NCBI RefSeq assembly: GCF_011045125.1
Contig: NZ_JAAKZF010000003.1
Coordinates: forward strand, 1-64,000
Length of the DNA stretch: 64,000 nt
Origin: Allomesorhizobium camelthorni
GTDB taxonomy: Bacteria > Pseudomonadota > Alphaproteobacteria > Rhizobiales > Rhizobiaceae
Reading direction: 5' to 3'
The stretch's first letter is position 1; the number at the start of each line of letters is the position of its first letter. The notes beneath the pieces are model-generated. The model ran no database searches, was not told the origin of the DNA, and saw only the letters and a list, made by a program, of their open reading frames with translations. Below, in pieces: positions 44,391 to 54,231 of the stretch. The position numbers and the translations under genes are program-made.

Positions 44391-45887
44391 TTAGAGAGAT
44401 GCCATTGCGGCCGCAGGGCCCTTGCTGCGCAAGGTTTCAAGATGCGCCGCCGTGATTTCGGCAAGCCGGCCGCGATGCGCCGAGCCCTTGGCGAAGCCGG
44501 CGAGGTCGAATACCGCGTCCACCGTTTGGCGCGCTGACAATTTGCGTGAGAAAATCGCTGCAAGACCTTCATCCAGCGGGTCGGTGAAGTGGCTGGCGGG
44601 CAGCACATCTCCCCTCGCCTCGGCAGCAGCGATCCAGGCTGCGACGGCCAGCATCGAATGATCGGCACGCGCGCCGGCGGCAACGCATTCCAGCGCCGAC
44701 GCCACGATGCGCTGCGGCAGTTTTTGGCTGCCGTCATTGGCGATCTGCGCGGTGCGATGGGCAAGCGCCGTATTGGCGAAACGGGCCGCGAGTTCGGCGG
44801 TATAGGCATGCGGGTCGAGCCCCGCCCCTTGCGGCAGCGTCGGGATGGCTTTCGCCCAGAGACCGTCGACGAATTTGCGGATCGCCGGATCGGCAAAGGC
44901 GGCCGCCACGGTCTCGTGGCCGCTCAGAAGGCCGAGATAGGCGATCGATGAATGCGAGCCGTTGAGGAGCCTGAGCTTCATGTCCTCGAAGGGCGTCACG
45001 TCGCGCACCATGGTTACGCCGAATCTTTCCCATGCCGGCCGGCCGGCGGGGAAATCGTCTTCGATCACCCATTGGCAGAATGGCTCGGTCATCACCGGCC
45101 AGGCGTCCGCAACGCCGAGTTCGGCGGCGACGCGGGCGCGATCAGCGTCGGTGGTCGCCGGCACGATGCGATCGACCATGCTTGACGGAAACGCCACCTT
45201 GTCGCGAACGAAGCGCGCCAGTTCCGCATGGCGCAGTTCGGCGAACTGGATGAGAAGCCGGCGCAGCGTCGCGCCGTTGGCGGGAAGGTTATCGCAGCAG
45301 AGCACAGTGAACGGCGGCGTTCCAGCAACCTGGCGGCGAACCAGCGCCTCGAGCAGGAAGCCATGTGCGGTCCTGGGCGCACCAGGATTGGCGAGATCGG
45401 CGATGATGTCGGGATGCGAGCCATCGAGATCGCCGGCGGCATTGCGCAGATAGGCCTTTTCGGTGACCGTCAGGGTGACGATGCGGGTTCGCGGATCGGC
45501 CATGGCATCGAGCAGCGCCGCCGGATTTTCCGGCGCCACGAGCAGCGACAGGATCGAGCCGATTATACGCAAGGTTTCCGTCTCGCCGCTGCGCACGGCG
45601 AGAGTATAGAGCCCATCTTGAGGCTCGAGCGCGTCGCGCGTATCGCTGCTGCGCAGCGAAGCGCCGACAATGCCCCAGCCTGCTTCGCCGTCACCGAGGC
45701 AGTCGTCGACATAGGCGGCCTGGTGCGCGCGGTGGAAGGCGCCAACGCCGAGATGCACGATCCCCGGAGTGATTTGGGCGCGGTCGTAGGAGGGTTTGAG
45801 AACAGTTGTGGGCAGGCGGCTCAGCGACCGGCTGGACAGGCGTTCAGCCATCCAGCCCCCTTCCGCAATCGGCGCACGAATTGCCAT
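44391..45887 (-). CDS. uxuB: Mannitol dehydrogenase family protein, D-fructuronate (mannonate) oxidoreductase
   Basis: A 498-residue long-chain dehydrogenase of the mannitol/fructuronate family: [20 protein letters not shown] is the NAD site, and [16 protein letters not shown] contains the catalytic lysine and Asn/His. The adjacent uxuA and uxaC favour fructuronate reductase (D-fructuronate to D-mannonate). The ATG at 45887 has GGGAGGGG upstream on minus. It is first in its operon, divergent from uxaC. Confidence 0.9.
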   Translation of the reverse strand: MAIRAPIAEGGWMAERLSSRSLSRLPTTVLKPSYDRAQITPGIVHLGVGAFHRAHQAAYVDDCLGDGEAGWGIVGASLRSSDTRDALEPQDGLYTLAVRSGETETLRIIGSILSLLVAPENPAALLDAMADPRTRIVTLTVTEKAYLRNAAGDLDGSHPDIIADLANPGAPRTAHGFLLEALVRRQVAGTPPFTVLCCDNLPANGATLRRLLIQFAELRHAELARFVRDKVAFPSSMVDRIVPATTDADRARVAAELGVADAWPVMTEPFCQWVIEDDFPAGRPAWERFGVTMVRDVTPFEDMKLRLLNGSHSSIAYLGLLSGHETVAAAFADPAIRKFVDGLWAKAIPTLPQGAGLDPHAYTAELAARFANTALAHRTAQIANDGSQKLPQRIVASALECVAAGARADHSMLAVAAWIAAAEARGDVLPASHFTDPLDEGLAAIFSRKLSARQTVDAVFDLAGFAKGSAHRGRLAEITAAHLETLRSKGPAAAMASL

Positions 45888-45949
45888 GCTTGCCCCTCCC
45901 GAAGCTCGAAATCGGCTCCGGGATTACACAAGCGCCGGAGCAAAGTCAT

Positions 45950-45974
45950 CATACAAAAGTATATTTTTTGTATG
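45950..45974. promoter_or_regulatory. Palindromic operator in the uxuB-uxaC divergent region
   Basis: CATACAAAA (45950-45958) and TTTTGTATG (45966-45974) form perfect 9-bp arms with a 7-bp spacer. It directly abuts a TTGACA -35 hexamer (45975-45980) for uxaC. This form fits a FadR-type GntR operator, and the GntR gene at 50370 belongs to the same cluster. Confidence 0.7.
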
Positions 45975-46037
45975 TTGACATGACGCCGCTTGATCCATAC
46001 CAGATTTCGGATGGTCAGGGAGGGCCTTCCAGAAAAT

Positions 46038-47447
46038 ATGAGCGCGTTGATCGACCCGGACCTGTTGTTTCCCGTCGAGGCAGGCGCGCGCCTGATCGCC
46101 CGGCAATTATACGCCGGCGTCGCCGAGCTGCCTATCGTCAGCCCGCACGGCCACACCGATCCGCGCTGGTTTGCCGAGAACGCCAGTTTTTCCGACCCGG
46201 CGCAGCTGCTCATCGTTCCCGATCATTATGTCTTCCGCATGTTGTTCAGCCAGGGCGTAAGACTCGAGGATCTCGGCGTGCCGACCTCGGATGGCAGTCC
46301 GGTCGAGACCGACGGCCGAAAGATATGGCGGCGTTTCGCCGAGAATTTCTTCCTTTTCCGAGGCACCCCGACCCGGTTGTGGTTCGACTATGTTCTTTCG
46401 GACGTGTTCGGTATCGCTGAACCGCTGAGCGCCAGGACTGCCGACGCGCATTACGACCGCATCGCAGAACTGCTTGCTCGCGACGAGTTCCGGCCACGCG
46501 CGCTGTTCGAGCGCTTCAACATCGAGGCGATCGCCACTACGGAGGGCGCGCTCGACGATCTTCGCTGGCACCGGATGATCCGTGAAAGCGGCTGGGCCGG
46601 CCGCGTCGTCACCGCCTACCGGCCGGATTCGGTCATCGACCCCGATTTCGAAGGTTTTGCCGCCAATCTCGACCAGCTCGGCGAGATCACGGGCTCCGAT
46701 ATCGGTACCTGGCAGGGCTATCTCGACGCCCATCGTACGCGCCGCGCCTATTTCAAGAGTTTCGGCGCGACCTCGTCAGATCACGGCCACGCCACGGCCG
46801 AAACCGCCAATCTGTCGAACGCCGCGGCCGAGGAACTCTTCAACCGCATCCGCCGCGGTTCCTCCGAAGAGCGCGAGCGCCGGCTCTTCCGCGCGCAGAT
46901 GCTGACCGAAATGGCCAAGATGAGCCTGGATGACGGTCTGGTGCTGCAGATCCATCCCGGTTCCTGGCGCAACCATTCGCCTTCGATCTACGAAAAATTC
47001 GGGCGCGACAAGGGCTTCGACATACCGACCCGGACCGATTATGTCGGCGCGCTGAAACCGTTGCTCGATTGCGTCGGCACCGAACCCGATCTCACCGTCA
47101 TCGTCTTCACGCTCGACGAAACGAGCTATGCGCGCGAGCTCGCGCCGCTGGCCGGCGTCTATCCGGCGCTGAAGCTCGGTCCGGCCTGGTGGTTCCACGA
47201 CAGCCCCGAGGGAATGCGCCGCTTCCGCGAGATGACGACCGAGACCGCCGGCTTCTACAACACCGTCGGCTTCAACGACGACACCAGGGCATTTCCATCC
47301 ATACCGGCTCGCCATGACATTGCGCGCCGGGTCGATTGCGCATTCCTCGCACGCCTCGTGGCCGAGCATCGCCTGGCCGAAAGCGAGGCGCACGAGCTTG
47401 CGCAGGAACTGGCCTACGGGCTCGCAAAGCGCGCCTACAGGCTTTAG
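46038..47447 (+). CDS. uxaC: Glucuronate isomerase
   Basis: A 469-residue uronate isomerase of the amidohydrolase superfamily: ALIDPDLLFPVEAGARLIAR, the metal motif SPHGHTDPRWF, and PARHDIARRVDC near the C-terminus. It interconverts D-glucuronate/D-fructuronate and D-galacturonate/D-tagaturonate. The ATG at 46038 is preceded by GGGAGGG at 46018-46024; in-frame ATGs at 45990 and 46011 are alternatives. It is first in the operon with the TRAP transporter. Confidence 0.93.
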   Translation: MSALIDPDLLFPVEAGARLIARQLYAGVAELPIVSPHGHTDPRWFAENASFSDPAQLLIVPDHYVFRMLFSQGVRLEDLGVPTSDGSPVETDGRKIWRRFAENFFLFRGTPTRLWFDYVLSDVFGIAEPLSARTADAHYDRIAELLARDEFRPRALFERFNIEAIATTEGALDDLRWHRMIRESGWAGRVVTAYRPDSVIDPDFEGFAANLDQLGEITGSDIGTWQGYLDAHRTRRAYFKSFGATSSDHGHATAETANLSNAAAEELFNRIRRGSSEERERRLFRAQMLTEMAKMSLDDGLVLQIHPGSWRNHSPSIYEKFGRDKGFDIPTRTDYVGALKPLLDCVGTEPDLTVIVFTLDETSYARELAPLAGVYPALKLGPAWWFHDSPEGMRRFREMTTETAGFYNTVGFNDDTRAFPSIPARHDIARRVDCAFLARLVAEHRLAESEAHELAQELAYGLAKRAYRL

Positions 47448-47477
47448 CCGAAGCAAGACTACCAAAGGGAGGAACCC

Positions 47478-48455
47478 ATGTTGCATTTCACTAAATTCGC
47501 GGCGGCGACATTCGCTGCTGCATCGCTCATGATCGGAGCGGCCAGCGCCCAGACGGTGCTGCGCTCATCCGATACCCATCCGGACGGCTATCCGACCGTG
47601 GAAGCGGTCAAGTATTTCGGCGAACTCGTGAAGGAGCGCACCAACGGCCGCTATTCGGTCGAAGTGTTTCACTCCGCCCAACTCGGCGAAGAAAAGGACA
47701 CGATCGAGCAGGTCCGCTCGGGCGTGATCGATCTGAACCGCGTCTCGATGGGTCCGTTCAACGGCCTCATTCCAGAGACCACGGTGCCGTCCCTGCCCTA
47801 CATCTTCCGCTCGGTCGACCATATGCGCAAGGTGATGGACGGCGAGATCGGCGAGGAGATCCTTGCCGCGTTCGAGCCGCATGGCGTCATCGGCCTTGCG
47901 TTCTACGACGGCGGCGCACGCTCCTTCTACAATTCCAAGAAGCCGATCGAATCCAAGGACGACCTGCAGGGCATGAAGTTCCGCGTCATGCAGTCCGACA
48001 TCTTCGTCGACATGGTCAACGCGCTCGGCGCCAATGCCACGCCGATGCCCTATGGCGAAGTTTATTCCGGCATCGAGACGGGCGTCATCGACGGCGCGGA
48101 AAACAATTTTCCGAGCTACGACACCGCCAAGCATGCCGAAGTCGCCAAGTTCTATTCGCTCGACGAACACCTGATCGTGCCGGAAGTGCTGGTGATGGCC
48201 AAGTCGACCTGGGATAAAATGACGCCCGAGGATCAGGCGATCGTCAAGCAGGCCGCGAAGGACAGCGTTGCTAAGCAGCGCGAACTCTGGGACGCCAAGG
48301 AGAAGGAGTCCCGTGCCATCGTGGAGGCCGCCGGCAGCACGATCACGATGCCCGACAAGCAGCCCTTCATCGAGGCAATGGGTCCTGTCTACGAGAAGCA
48401 CGTGACCGATCCGAAGCTGAAGGATCTCGTCGAGCGCATCAAGGCCGTCCAATAA
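47478..48455 (+). CDS. dctP: TRAP transporter substrate-binding protein DctP
   Basis: A 325-residue exported DctP family protein: signal peptide ([18 protein letters not shown]), mature start [20 protein letters not shown], the [20 protein letters not shown] region with the carboxylate-binding arginine, and [13 protein letters not shown]. It captures an acidic sugar in the periplasm, most likely a hexuronate or unsaturated uronate from its operon. It follows uxaC by 30 bp. Confidence 0.92.
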   Translation: MLHFTKFAAATFAAASLMIGAASAQTVLRSSDTHPDGYPTVEAVKYFGELVKERTNGRYSVEVFHSAQLGEEKDTIEQVRSGVIDLNRVSMGPFNGLIPETTVPSLPYIFRSVDHMRKVMDGEIGEEILAAFEPHGVIGLAFYDGGARSFYNSKKPIESKDDLQGMKFRVMQSDIFVDMVNALGANATPMPYGEVYSGIETGVIDGAENNFPSYDTAKHAEVAKFYSLDEHLIVPEVLVMAKSTWDKMTPEDQAIVKQAAKDSVAKQRELWDAKEKESRAIVEAAGSTITMPDKQPFIEAMGPVYEKHVTDPKLKDLVERIKAVQ

Positions 48456-48466
48456 GCCTTTGAAAC

Positions 48467-48498
48467 GGCGGCGCGGTTCGCCGCGCCGCCGCCTTTTT
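48467..48498 (+). terminator. Intrinsic terminator/attenuator between dctP and dctQ
   Basis: GGCGGCGCGG (48467-48476) - TTCG - CCGCGCCGCC (48481-48490), then GCC and TTTTT (48494-48498). A strong stem with a stable TTCG loop and a T-run. It should reduce transcription into dctQM so that DctP is made in excess. Confidence 0.85.
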
Positions 48499-48512
48499 CC
48501 GGAGGGTCTTCC

Positions 48513-49076
48513 ATGACCGACAATCCCGAGCAGACGTCGCGATGGTCCCGCATAGGCGGGACGCTTTCGAAGCTCAGCACGGCCGCCCTGTGGCTCGCCG
48601 GCATCGGGCTCGTCCTGATGACGGCGTTCGTCGCCTGGCAGGTGTTCGGGCGTTATGTGCTCAACGATTCGCCAAGCTGGACCGAGCCTGGCGCGGTCAT
48701 GCTGATGAGCTGGTTCATTTTCCTCGGCGCCGCCGTCGGCGTGCGCGAGAACTACCATCTCGGCTTCGACGTGCTGCTCTACGTCCTGCCTGACGGCAGC
48801 AAGGCTGCGCTGCGCACCATTTCCGACATCGTGGTCGCGGCTTTCGGCGTCGGCATGGTCTGGTACGGCTCGCAGTTGGTCGCACTCACCTGGGCCTCCA
48901 CCCTCCCCTCGCTCGGCCTGCCGGGCGGCTTCGACTATCTGCCGGTCGTGGCTGGTGGCTTTCTCATCATCCTGTTCTCGCTCGAGCGCATGGCGCTTCG
49001 GTTTGCAGGTGTCGACATCGACAAGGACGTTAACGTCGACGAAGTCCCCGAAGTTGCCCTGGCGAAAGAAGCATAA
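48513..49076 (+). CDS. dctQ: TRAP transporter small permease DctQ
   Basis: A 187-residue membrane protein with four predicted helices and the DctQ motif SWTEPGAVMLMSWFIFLGAAVG. It supports DctM in the inner membrane. GGAGG lies 8 bp before the ATG. It precedes dctM by 3 bp. Confidence 0.92.
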   Translation: MTDNPEQTSRWSRIGGTLSKLSTAALWLAGIGLVLMTAFVAWQVFGRYVLNDSPSWTEPGAVMLMSWFIFLGAAVGVRENYHLGFDVLLYVLPDGSKAALRTISDIVVAAFGVGMVWYGSQLVALTWASTLPSLGLPGGFDYLPVVAGGFLIILFSLERMALRFAGVDIDKDVNVDEVPEVALAKEA

Positions 49077-49079
49077 AAC

Positions 49080-50360
49080 ATGGAACTCTGGATTCTCTTC
49101 GGTTCATTTGCGGTCCTGATGCTGATCGGAACGCCGATCGCGTTTTGCCTGGGCGTCGCGAGCTTCGCTACCATCCTCTATTTGGGCCTGCCGCCGCTGG
49201 TCATCTTCCAGCGGCTGAATTCGGGCATGAGTGTCTTCACGCTGCTGGCGATCCCATTCTTCATCTACGCCGGCGACCTGATGGTCCGCGGCGGAATCGC
49301 CAGCCGTATTGTCGCCTTTGCCGGGTCTCTGGTCGGCCATATGCGCGGCGGCCTGGGGCAGGTCAACATTGCCGCCTCCACCCTATTCGGCGGCATTTCC
49401 GGATCGGCGGTTGCCGAGGCTGCGGCCGTCGGTGGCCTTATGATCCCGCAGATGAAGGCGCGCGGCTATGGCGTTGATTATGCTGTCAACGTCACCTCGA
49501 TGGCCGCCCTGATCGCACTTCTTTTGCCGCCTTCGCACAACATGATCATCTATTCCATCTCGGCGGGCGGCAAGATTTCGATCGCGGACCTGTTCACCGC
49601 AGGCATCATCCCCGGCCTGCTGCTGGCAGCCGCCTTGATGCTGACCGCCTACTTCGTGGCGCGCAGCAGAGGCTATCCGACCGAACCGTTTCCGGGCTTC
49701 AGCGCCGTCGTGCATCTGGCTGCAATCGCCGTTCCCGGACTGCTTCTAATCGGCATCATCTTCGGCGGCGTGCGCTCCGGCATCTTCACGGCGACGGAAA
49801 GCTCCTGCATTGCGGTGCTCTACGCCCTTTTGGTGACAGTTTTCGTCTACCGCCAGATGAACTGGGAAGGGTTCGTCCATGCCACGCTCGGCGCCGTGCG
49901 CACGACGGCGATGGTGCTGCTGATCATAGGCACGGCCGCCGGCTTCAGTTGGCTCATGGCCTATCTGCGGGTTCCGGCCGCGCTGATCGACGGAATGAAT
50001 GCGATCTCGCAGAACCCGCTCATCATCCTGCTCCTGCTCAACGTCCTGATGCTGCTGCTCGGCACATTCATGGACATGGGCCCGATGATCATCATCACCA
50101 CGCCGATCTTCCTGCCCGTGGCGGCGTCCTACGGCATCGACCCGGTGCATTTCGGCGTCATCATGATCCTCAACCTCGGCATCGGGCTGAACACGCCGCC
50201 GGTCGGCGCGGTGCAGTTCGTGGCCTGCGCGGTCGGCAAGATCTCCGTCTGGCAGGCGATGCGCTCGATCTGGCCGTTCTACGGCGCAGGGCTCGTGGTG
50301 CTCGGATTGGTCACCTACATCCCGGCGATTTCGCTGTGGCTGCCGGCCATGTTCAAATAG
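49080..50360 (+). CDS. dctM: TRAP transporter large permease DctM
   Basis: A 426-residue multi-spanning membrane protein (about 12 helices) with the DctM signatures GGISGSAVAEAAAVGGLMIP and LNLGIGLNTPPVGA. It is the sodium-coupled translocation subunit. It completes the DctPQM uronate importer and is followed after 9 bp by the GntR regulator. Confidence 0.94.
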   Translation: MELWILFGSFAVLMLIGTPIAFCLGVASFATILYLGLPPLVIFQRLNSGMSVFTLLAIPFFIYAGDLMVRGGIASRIVAFAGSLVGHMRGGLGQVNIAASTLFGGISGSAVAEAAAVGGLMIPQMKARGYGVDYAVNVTSMAALIALLLPPSHNMIIYSISAGGKISIADLFTAGIIPGLLLAAALMLTAYFVARSRGYPTEPFPGFSAVVHLAAIAVPGLLLIGIIFGGVRSGIFTATESSCIAVLYALLVTVFVYRQMNWEGFVHATLGAVRTTAMVLLIIGTAAGFSWLMAYLRVPAALIDGMNAISQNPLIILLLLNVLMLLLGTFMDMGPMIIITTPIFLPVAASYGIDPVHFGVIMILNLGIGLNTPPVGAVQFVACAVGKISVWQAMRSIWPFYGAGLVVLGLVTYIPAISLWLPAMFK

Positions 50361-50369
50361 GAGAGCGGC

Positions 50370-51146
50370 ATGGCTTCCCAGACAGCCGTCGATTTGAGGA
50401 TCGAGCGAAGGCCGAAGCTTTCCGAAAGCGTGGTTTCGGCTATCCGCGGCCAAATCCTGTCTGGTGAATTCGCGCCCGGCCAGAAACTGCCGACCGAGAG
50501 CCAACTGACCGAAACCTTCGGCGTCAGCCGCACGGTGATCCGCGAAGCGATCGCGACGCTCGCGGCCGACGGGCTGGTCGAGGCGAGGCAGGGTGCCGGC
50601 GTCTTCGTCATCAATCACCCGGCGCAGGCTTTCGCTTCGCTCAGCCACGAACTCGGCAACAAGATCTCGCATGCGCTGAACGTGCTTGAGGTGCGCATGG
50701 GCATCGAGATCGAAAGCGCCGGCCTTGCGGCGCTGCGCCGCAACAGCGCCCAGGAGGCGCGCATTCAGGAGGCGTTCTTCGAATTCGAGCGCCTGCTCGA
50801 TGCGAGGCAGGCGACCGGCAAGGTCGATTTCGCCTTCCACCGCGCCATCGCGGCGGCGACCAACAATCCGTTCTATGTCGAGGTTCTCGACGCGCTCGGC
50901 AGCCGCACCATCCCCTGCGATGTCGCCTCGCCCTGGGGCACGGAAAGCGTGCTCACCCACGAATATCAGGTCGGCCTGCAGCGCGAGCATCTCGTGATCC
51001 TAAACGCCATTTCGGCAGGCGACGCGCAAGCGGCCCGCGACGGAATGCGCGCCCATCTCACGGCAAGCCAGGAGCGCTACCGCTCGCGCCTTATCGGCCA
51101 GCAGGCTGAATACATGCAGGGCGTTGGCAAGCCGCGATCCTCCTGA
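50370..51146 (+). CDS. FadR-subfamily GntR regulator of uronate catabolism
   Basis: A 258-residue regulator: winged helix at residues 10-80 (LPTESQLTETFGVSRTVIRE) and an FCD ligand domain (about 95-230) with DFAFHRAIAAATNN metal-binding residues. It is inside the uronate operon, and the palindrome at 45950-45974 is a likely target. It probably represses uxuBA and uxaC-dctPQM until an intermediate such as KDG or fructuronate binds. Confidence 0.9.
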   Translation: MASQTAVDLRIERRPKLSESVVSAIRGQILSGEFAPGQKLPTESQLTETFGVSRTVIREAIATLAADGLVEARQGAGVFVINHPAQAFASLSHELGNKISHALNVLEVRMGIEIESAGLAALRRNSAQEARIQEAFFEFERLLDARQATGKVDFAFHRAIAAATNNPFYVEVLDALGSRTIPCDVASPWGTESVLTHEYQVGLQREHLVILNAISAGDAQAARDGMRAHLTASQERYRSRLIGQQAEYMQGVGKPRSS

Positions 51147-51172
51147 GCATCTTCCTCCCAGAAAGCAGTTTC

Positions 51173-52024
51173 ATGACCCAAAACCATATCGACTACGCCT
51201 CCCGGTTTGCCATCGACCCCGCCGCTGCCGCGGCCATGGGAACGGACGAGCTCAGATATAATTTCCATATTGAAGGCCTGTTCCAGAGCGGCCGTATCCG
51301 CCTCACCTACACGCACTACGACCGGATGATCGTCGGCGGCGTGATGCCTTTCGGCGAACCGCTGGCGCTCGAGGCAATCAAGCCGACCGGCACGAAAAAT
51401 TTTCTCGACCGGCGCGAACTCATCGCCGTCAATATCGGCGGCGCAGGCACCGTCGAGGCGGGCGGGCAGTCCTACGCCATCGGCCCGCGCGACATGATCT
51501 ATGTCGGCATGGGCGTCGAAGCGGTTTCCTTCGCCTCGACCGATCCCTCGGCTCCGGCGAAATTCTACCTTCTCAGCGCGCCCGCTCATCAGTCCCACCC
51601 GACGACGCACATAAAGATCGGCGACGCCAAGCGGCTCGACCTCGGCAGCCAGGCGACCTCGAACGAGCGTTCGATCTTCCAGTTCATCCATCCGGAAGGC
51701 GCAAAGACCTGCCAGCTCGTCGTCGGCATGACGCAGCTTGCGCCCGGCTCGGTATGGAACACCATGCCCTGCCACATCCATGACCGGCGCTCGGAAGCCT
51801 ATCTCTATTTCGATCTGCCGGAAGCGGCGCGGGTTTTCCATTTCATGGGCGAGCCGGACGAGACGCGCCATCTGGTCATCAAGAACGAGGAAGCGATCCT
51901 GTCGCCCGGCTGGTCGATCCATTCGGGCGCCGGCACGTCCAACTATGCCTTCATCTGGGCGATGGCCGGCGACAACGTCGACTATACGGATGTCGACCCG
52001 GTCGCGATGGGAGATTTGCGGTGA
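51173..52024 (+). CDS. kduI: 5-dehydro-4-deoxy-D-glucuronate isomerase
   Basis: A 283-residue KduI: YTHYDRMIVGGVMPFGEPLAL, and the zinc-binding cupin segment MPCHIHDRRSEAYLYFD. It isomerises 4-deoxy-5-ketouronate to 2,5-diketo-3-deoxygluconate. It overlaps kduD by 4 bp. Confidence 0.95.
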   Translation: MTQNHIDYASRFAIDPAAAAAMGTDELRYNFHIEGLFQSGRIRLTYTHYDRMIVGGVMPFGEPLALEAIKPTGTKNFLDRRELIAVNIGGAGTVEAGGQSYAIGPRDMIYVGMGVEAVSFASTDPSAPAKFYLLSAPAHQSHPTTHIKIGDAKRLDLGSQATSNERSIFQFIHPEGAKTCQLVVGMTQLAPGSVWNTMPCHIHDRRSEAYLYFDLPEAARVFHFMGEPDETRHLVIKNEEAILSPGWSIHSGAGTSNYAFIWAMAGDNVDYTDVDPVAMGDLR

Positions 52025-52785
52025 GCGATCTCTCGGCATTCAGCCTATCCGGCAAGCGCGTCATCGTCACCGGCGCCAATACCGGCATTGGCCAGGGCAT
52101 AGCCGTTTCGATCGCTAAAGCCGGCGGCGAGGTGATCGGCGTCGGGCGTTCTTCGATGGAAGAGACGGCGCGACTGGTCCGGGCAGCGGGCGCGAAATTC
52201 GTGGAGGTCAGTTGCGACCTCGGCGACCATAAGGCGGCGCAGGCGATGCTCGACAATGTGTGGGGGTCGCAGGGGCCGATTGACGGGCTGGTCAACAATG
52301 CCGGCATCATCCGGCGCAACGACGCGGTCGACTTTACCGAAGCCGACTGGGACGACGTCATGGACGTCAATCTGAAGTCGCTGTTCTTCCTCTGCCAGTC
52401 GTTCGGCCGCCGCGTGATGGCCGAGCAGCGCCGGGGCCGCATCGTCAATGTCGCCTCGGTGTTGTCCTTCCAGGGCGGTATCCGGGTCGCGTCCTACACC
52501 GCCTCGAAACATGGCGCGCTTGGCATCACGCGGCTGCTCGCCTGTGAGTGGGCGCAAAAAGGCGTCAACGTCAACGCAATCGCTCCCGGCTACATCGAGA
52601 CCAACAACACGGCCGCCCTGCGCGCCGACCCGGATCGCAGCACCGCCATCCTGGCGCGAATCCCGGCCGGCCGCTGGGGCGTCCCGGCAGACATAGGCGA
52701 CGCCGCCGTCTTTCTTCTGGCGCCGGCTTCCAACTACATGCATGGCGCAGTCGTCCCGGTCGACGGCGGCTGGTTGGCGCGATAG
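52021..52785 (+). CDS. kduD: 2-dehydro-3-deoxy-D-gluconate 5-dehydrogenase
   Basis: A 254-residue short-chain dehydrogenase: VTGANTGIGQGIAVSIAK (NAD loop), NNAGIIRRNDA and the catalytic YTASKHG. KduD reduces 2,5-diketo-3-deoxygluconate to KDG after KduI. GTG start at 52021 overlapping the kduI stop. Confidence 0.93.
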   Translation: MSDLSAFSLSGKRVIVTGANTGIGQGIAVSIAKAGGEVIGVGRSSMEETARLVRAAGAKFVEVSCDLGDHKAAQAMLDNVWGSQGPIDGLVNNAGIIRRNDAVDFTEADWDDVMDVNLKSLFFLCQSFGRRVMAEQRRGRIVNVASVLSFQGGIRVASYTASKHGALGITRLLACEWAQKGVNVNAIAPGYIETNNTAALRADPDRSTAILARIPAGRWGVPADIGDAAVFLLAPASNYMHGAVVPVDGGWLAR

Positions 52786-52794
52786 GAATCCGCA

Positions 52795-53130
52795 ATGTCC
52801 GATCCGAAGATTTTTTCCCACGCCGGCGAAGGAATATGGACGCCGACTCCCGACGGCAATCGCCGACGTCTCGTCCTCTACACCGACGAGTTGATGGTCG
52901 CGGAGTTCGCCTTCGATAAAGGCGGTGTCGGCGCGCTGCATTCCCACCCGCATGTGCAGTCGAGCTACATCGCCGAAGGCCGCTTCGAAGTCACTATCGA
53001 CGGGCGGACGGAAACGCTGGAGGCGGGAAGCAGCTTTATCGTTCCGTCAAATCTTGTGCACGGCGTCAAGGCGCTCGAAGCCGGCCGGCTGATCGACACG
53101 TTCACCCCGCACAGGGCCGACTTTTTGTAG
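52795..53130 (+). CDS. kdgF: Cupin protein, KdgF-like (unsaturated monouronate to ketouronate)
   Basis: A 111-residue single-domain cupin with metal motif HSHPHVQSSYIAEGRFE and a second histidine in VPSNLVHGV. This matches KdgF, which speeds linearisation of 4,5-unsaturated uronates released from pectin or alginate to the KduI substrate. Its place directly after kduI-kduD, 9 bp downstream, supports the call. It is the last gene of the operon and converges with mtnA with no gap. Confidence 0.85.
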   Translation: MSDPKIFSHAGEGIWTPTPDGNRRRLVLYTDELMVAEFAFDKGGVGALHSHPHVQSSYIAEGRFEVTIDGRTETLEAGSSFIVPSNLVHGVKALEAGRLIDTFTPHRADFL

Positions 53131-54231
53131 CTAACGCCTACCGCGTTCCGGAAAGAGCGCTCTAAGTCCCTCGCGCGACGCCTTGGCTACGCCGCGCTCG
53201 GTGATCAGTCCGGTGACCAGCCGCGCCGGGGTCACGTCGAAAGCGGGATTCGCAGCCCCCGTGGTCTCCGGCGAGACCCGCACCTGTGCGATCTCGCCCG
53301 ACGCCGTCTTGCCCCAGACGAAAGAAACCTCGTCGCCCGAGCGCTGTTCGATTGGAATTTCCTTCAGCCCATCGCCGACGGTCCAGTCGATGGTCGGCGA
53401 CGGCAGCCCGACATAGAAAGGCACGCCATTGTCGTGCGCCGCGAGCGCCTTCAGATAGGTGCCGATCTTGTTGCAGACGTCGCCATTGGCGGTGGTGCGG
53501 TCGGTGCCGACGATCACCATGTCGATCTCGCCGCGCTGCATCAGGTGGCCGCCGGCATTGTCGACGATCAGCGTGTGGGGCACGCCGTGCCCGGCCATCT
53601 CCCAGGCAGTCAGTTGCGCGCCCTGGTTCCGCGGGCGCGTCTCGTCGACATAGACGTGAACAGGAATGCCTTCTTCCACCGCCAGGTAGATTGGGGCTGT
53701 CGCGGTGCCGTAGTCGACGGTCGCCAGCCAGCCGGCATTGCAGTGGGTCAATATGTTGACCGGCTCGCCGGGTTTCTTCCCGGCTGCAATCTCCTTGATG
53801 ATCGCCAGTCCGTTGACGCCGATATTTCGGTTCAACCCGACATCCTCGTCGGCAATCTCGCCGGCGCGGCGAAAGGCGGCCGCAGCGCGCTGCCCGAGCG
53901 GAAGCGGCCGCAGAACCCGGCGCATCTCGTCCAGCGCCCAACGCAGGTTGATGGCGGTCGGCCGCGTCTCGTGCAGCGTTTCCCAGACGGCGTCGAGCGC
54001 TTCGTCCGACGGATCGTCGGCCATCTGGATCGCCACGCCGTAGGCCGCCGTTACCCCGATCAGCGGCGCGCCGCGCACCCACATGTCGCGGATCGCGGTC
54101 GCGATTCCCGGCACATTGTCGATCCTTTCGATGCGGAAATCATGCGGCAGCCAGCGCTGGTCGATGATCTCGACCGAGCGGCCGTCCTCGCCCGGCCAGA
54201 TGGTCCGGTAGTGGCGGTCCGCGACTTTCAC
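53131..54231 (-). CDS. mtnA: S-methyl-5-thioribose-1-phosphate isomerase
   Basis: A 366-residue MtnA of the eIF2B-like fold: [18 protein letters not shown], the catalytic cysteine in [14 protein letters not shown], and the acid in [13 protein letters not shown]. It converts methylthioribose-1-phosphate to methylthioribulose-1-phosphate in methionine salvage. It overlaps mtnK by 4 bp; later pathway genes (mtnB, mtnC, mtnD) are not in the window. Confidence 0.94.
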   Translation of the reverse strand: MKVADRHYRTIWPGEDGRSVEIIDQRWLPHDFRIERIDNVPGIATAIRDMWVRGAPLIGVTAAYGVAIQMADDPSDEALDAVWETLHETRPTAINLRWALDEMRRVLRPLPLGQRAAAAFRRAGEIADEDVGLNRNIGVNGLAIIKEIAAGKKPGEPVNILTHCNAGWLATVDYGTATAPIYLAVEEGIPVHVYVDETRPRNQGAQLTAWEMAGHGVPHTLIVDNAGGHLMQRGEIDMVIVGTDRTTANGDVCNKIGTYLKALAAHDNGVPFYVGLPSPTIDWTVGDGLKEIPIEQRSGDEVSFVWGKTASGEIAQVRVSPETTGAANPAFDVTPARLVTGLITERGVAKASREGLRALFPERGRR

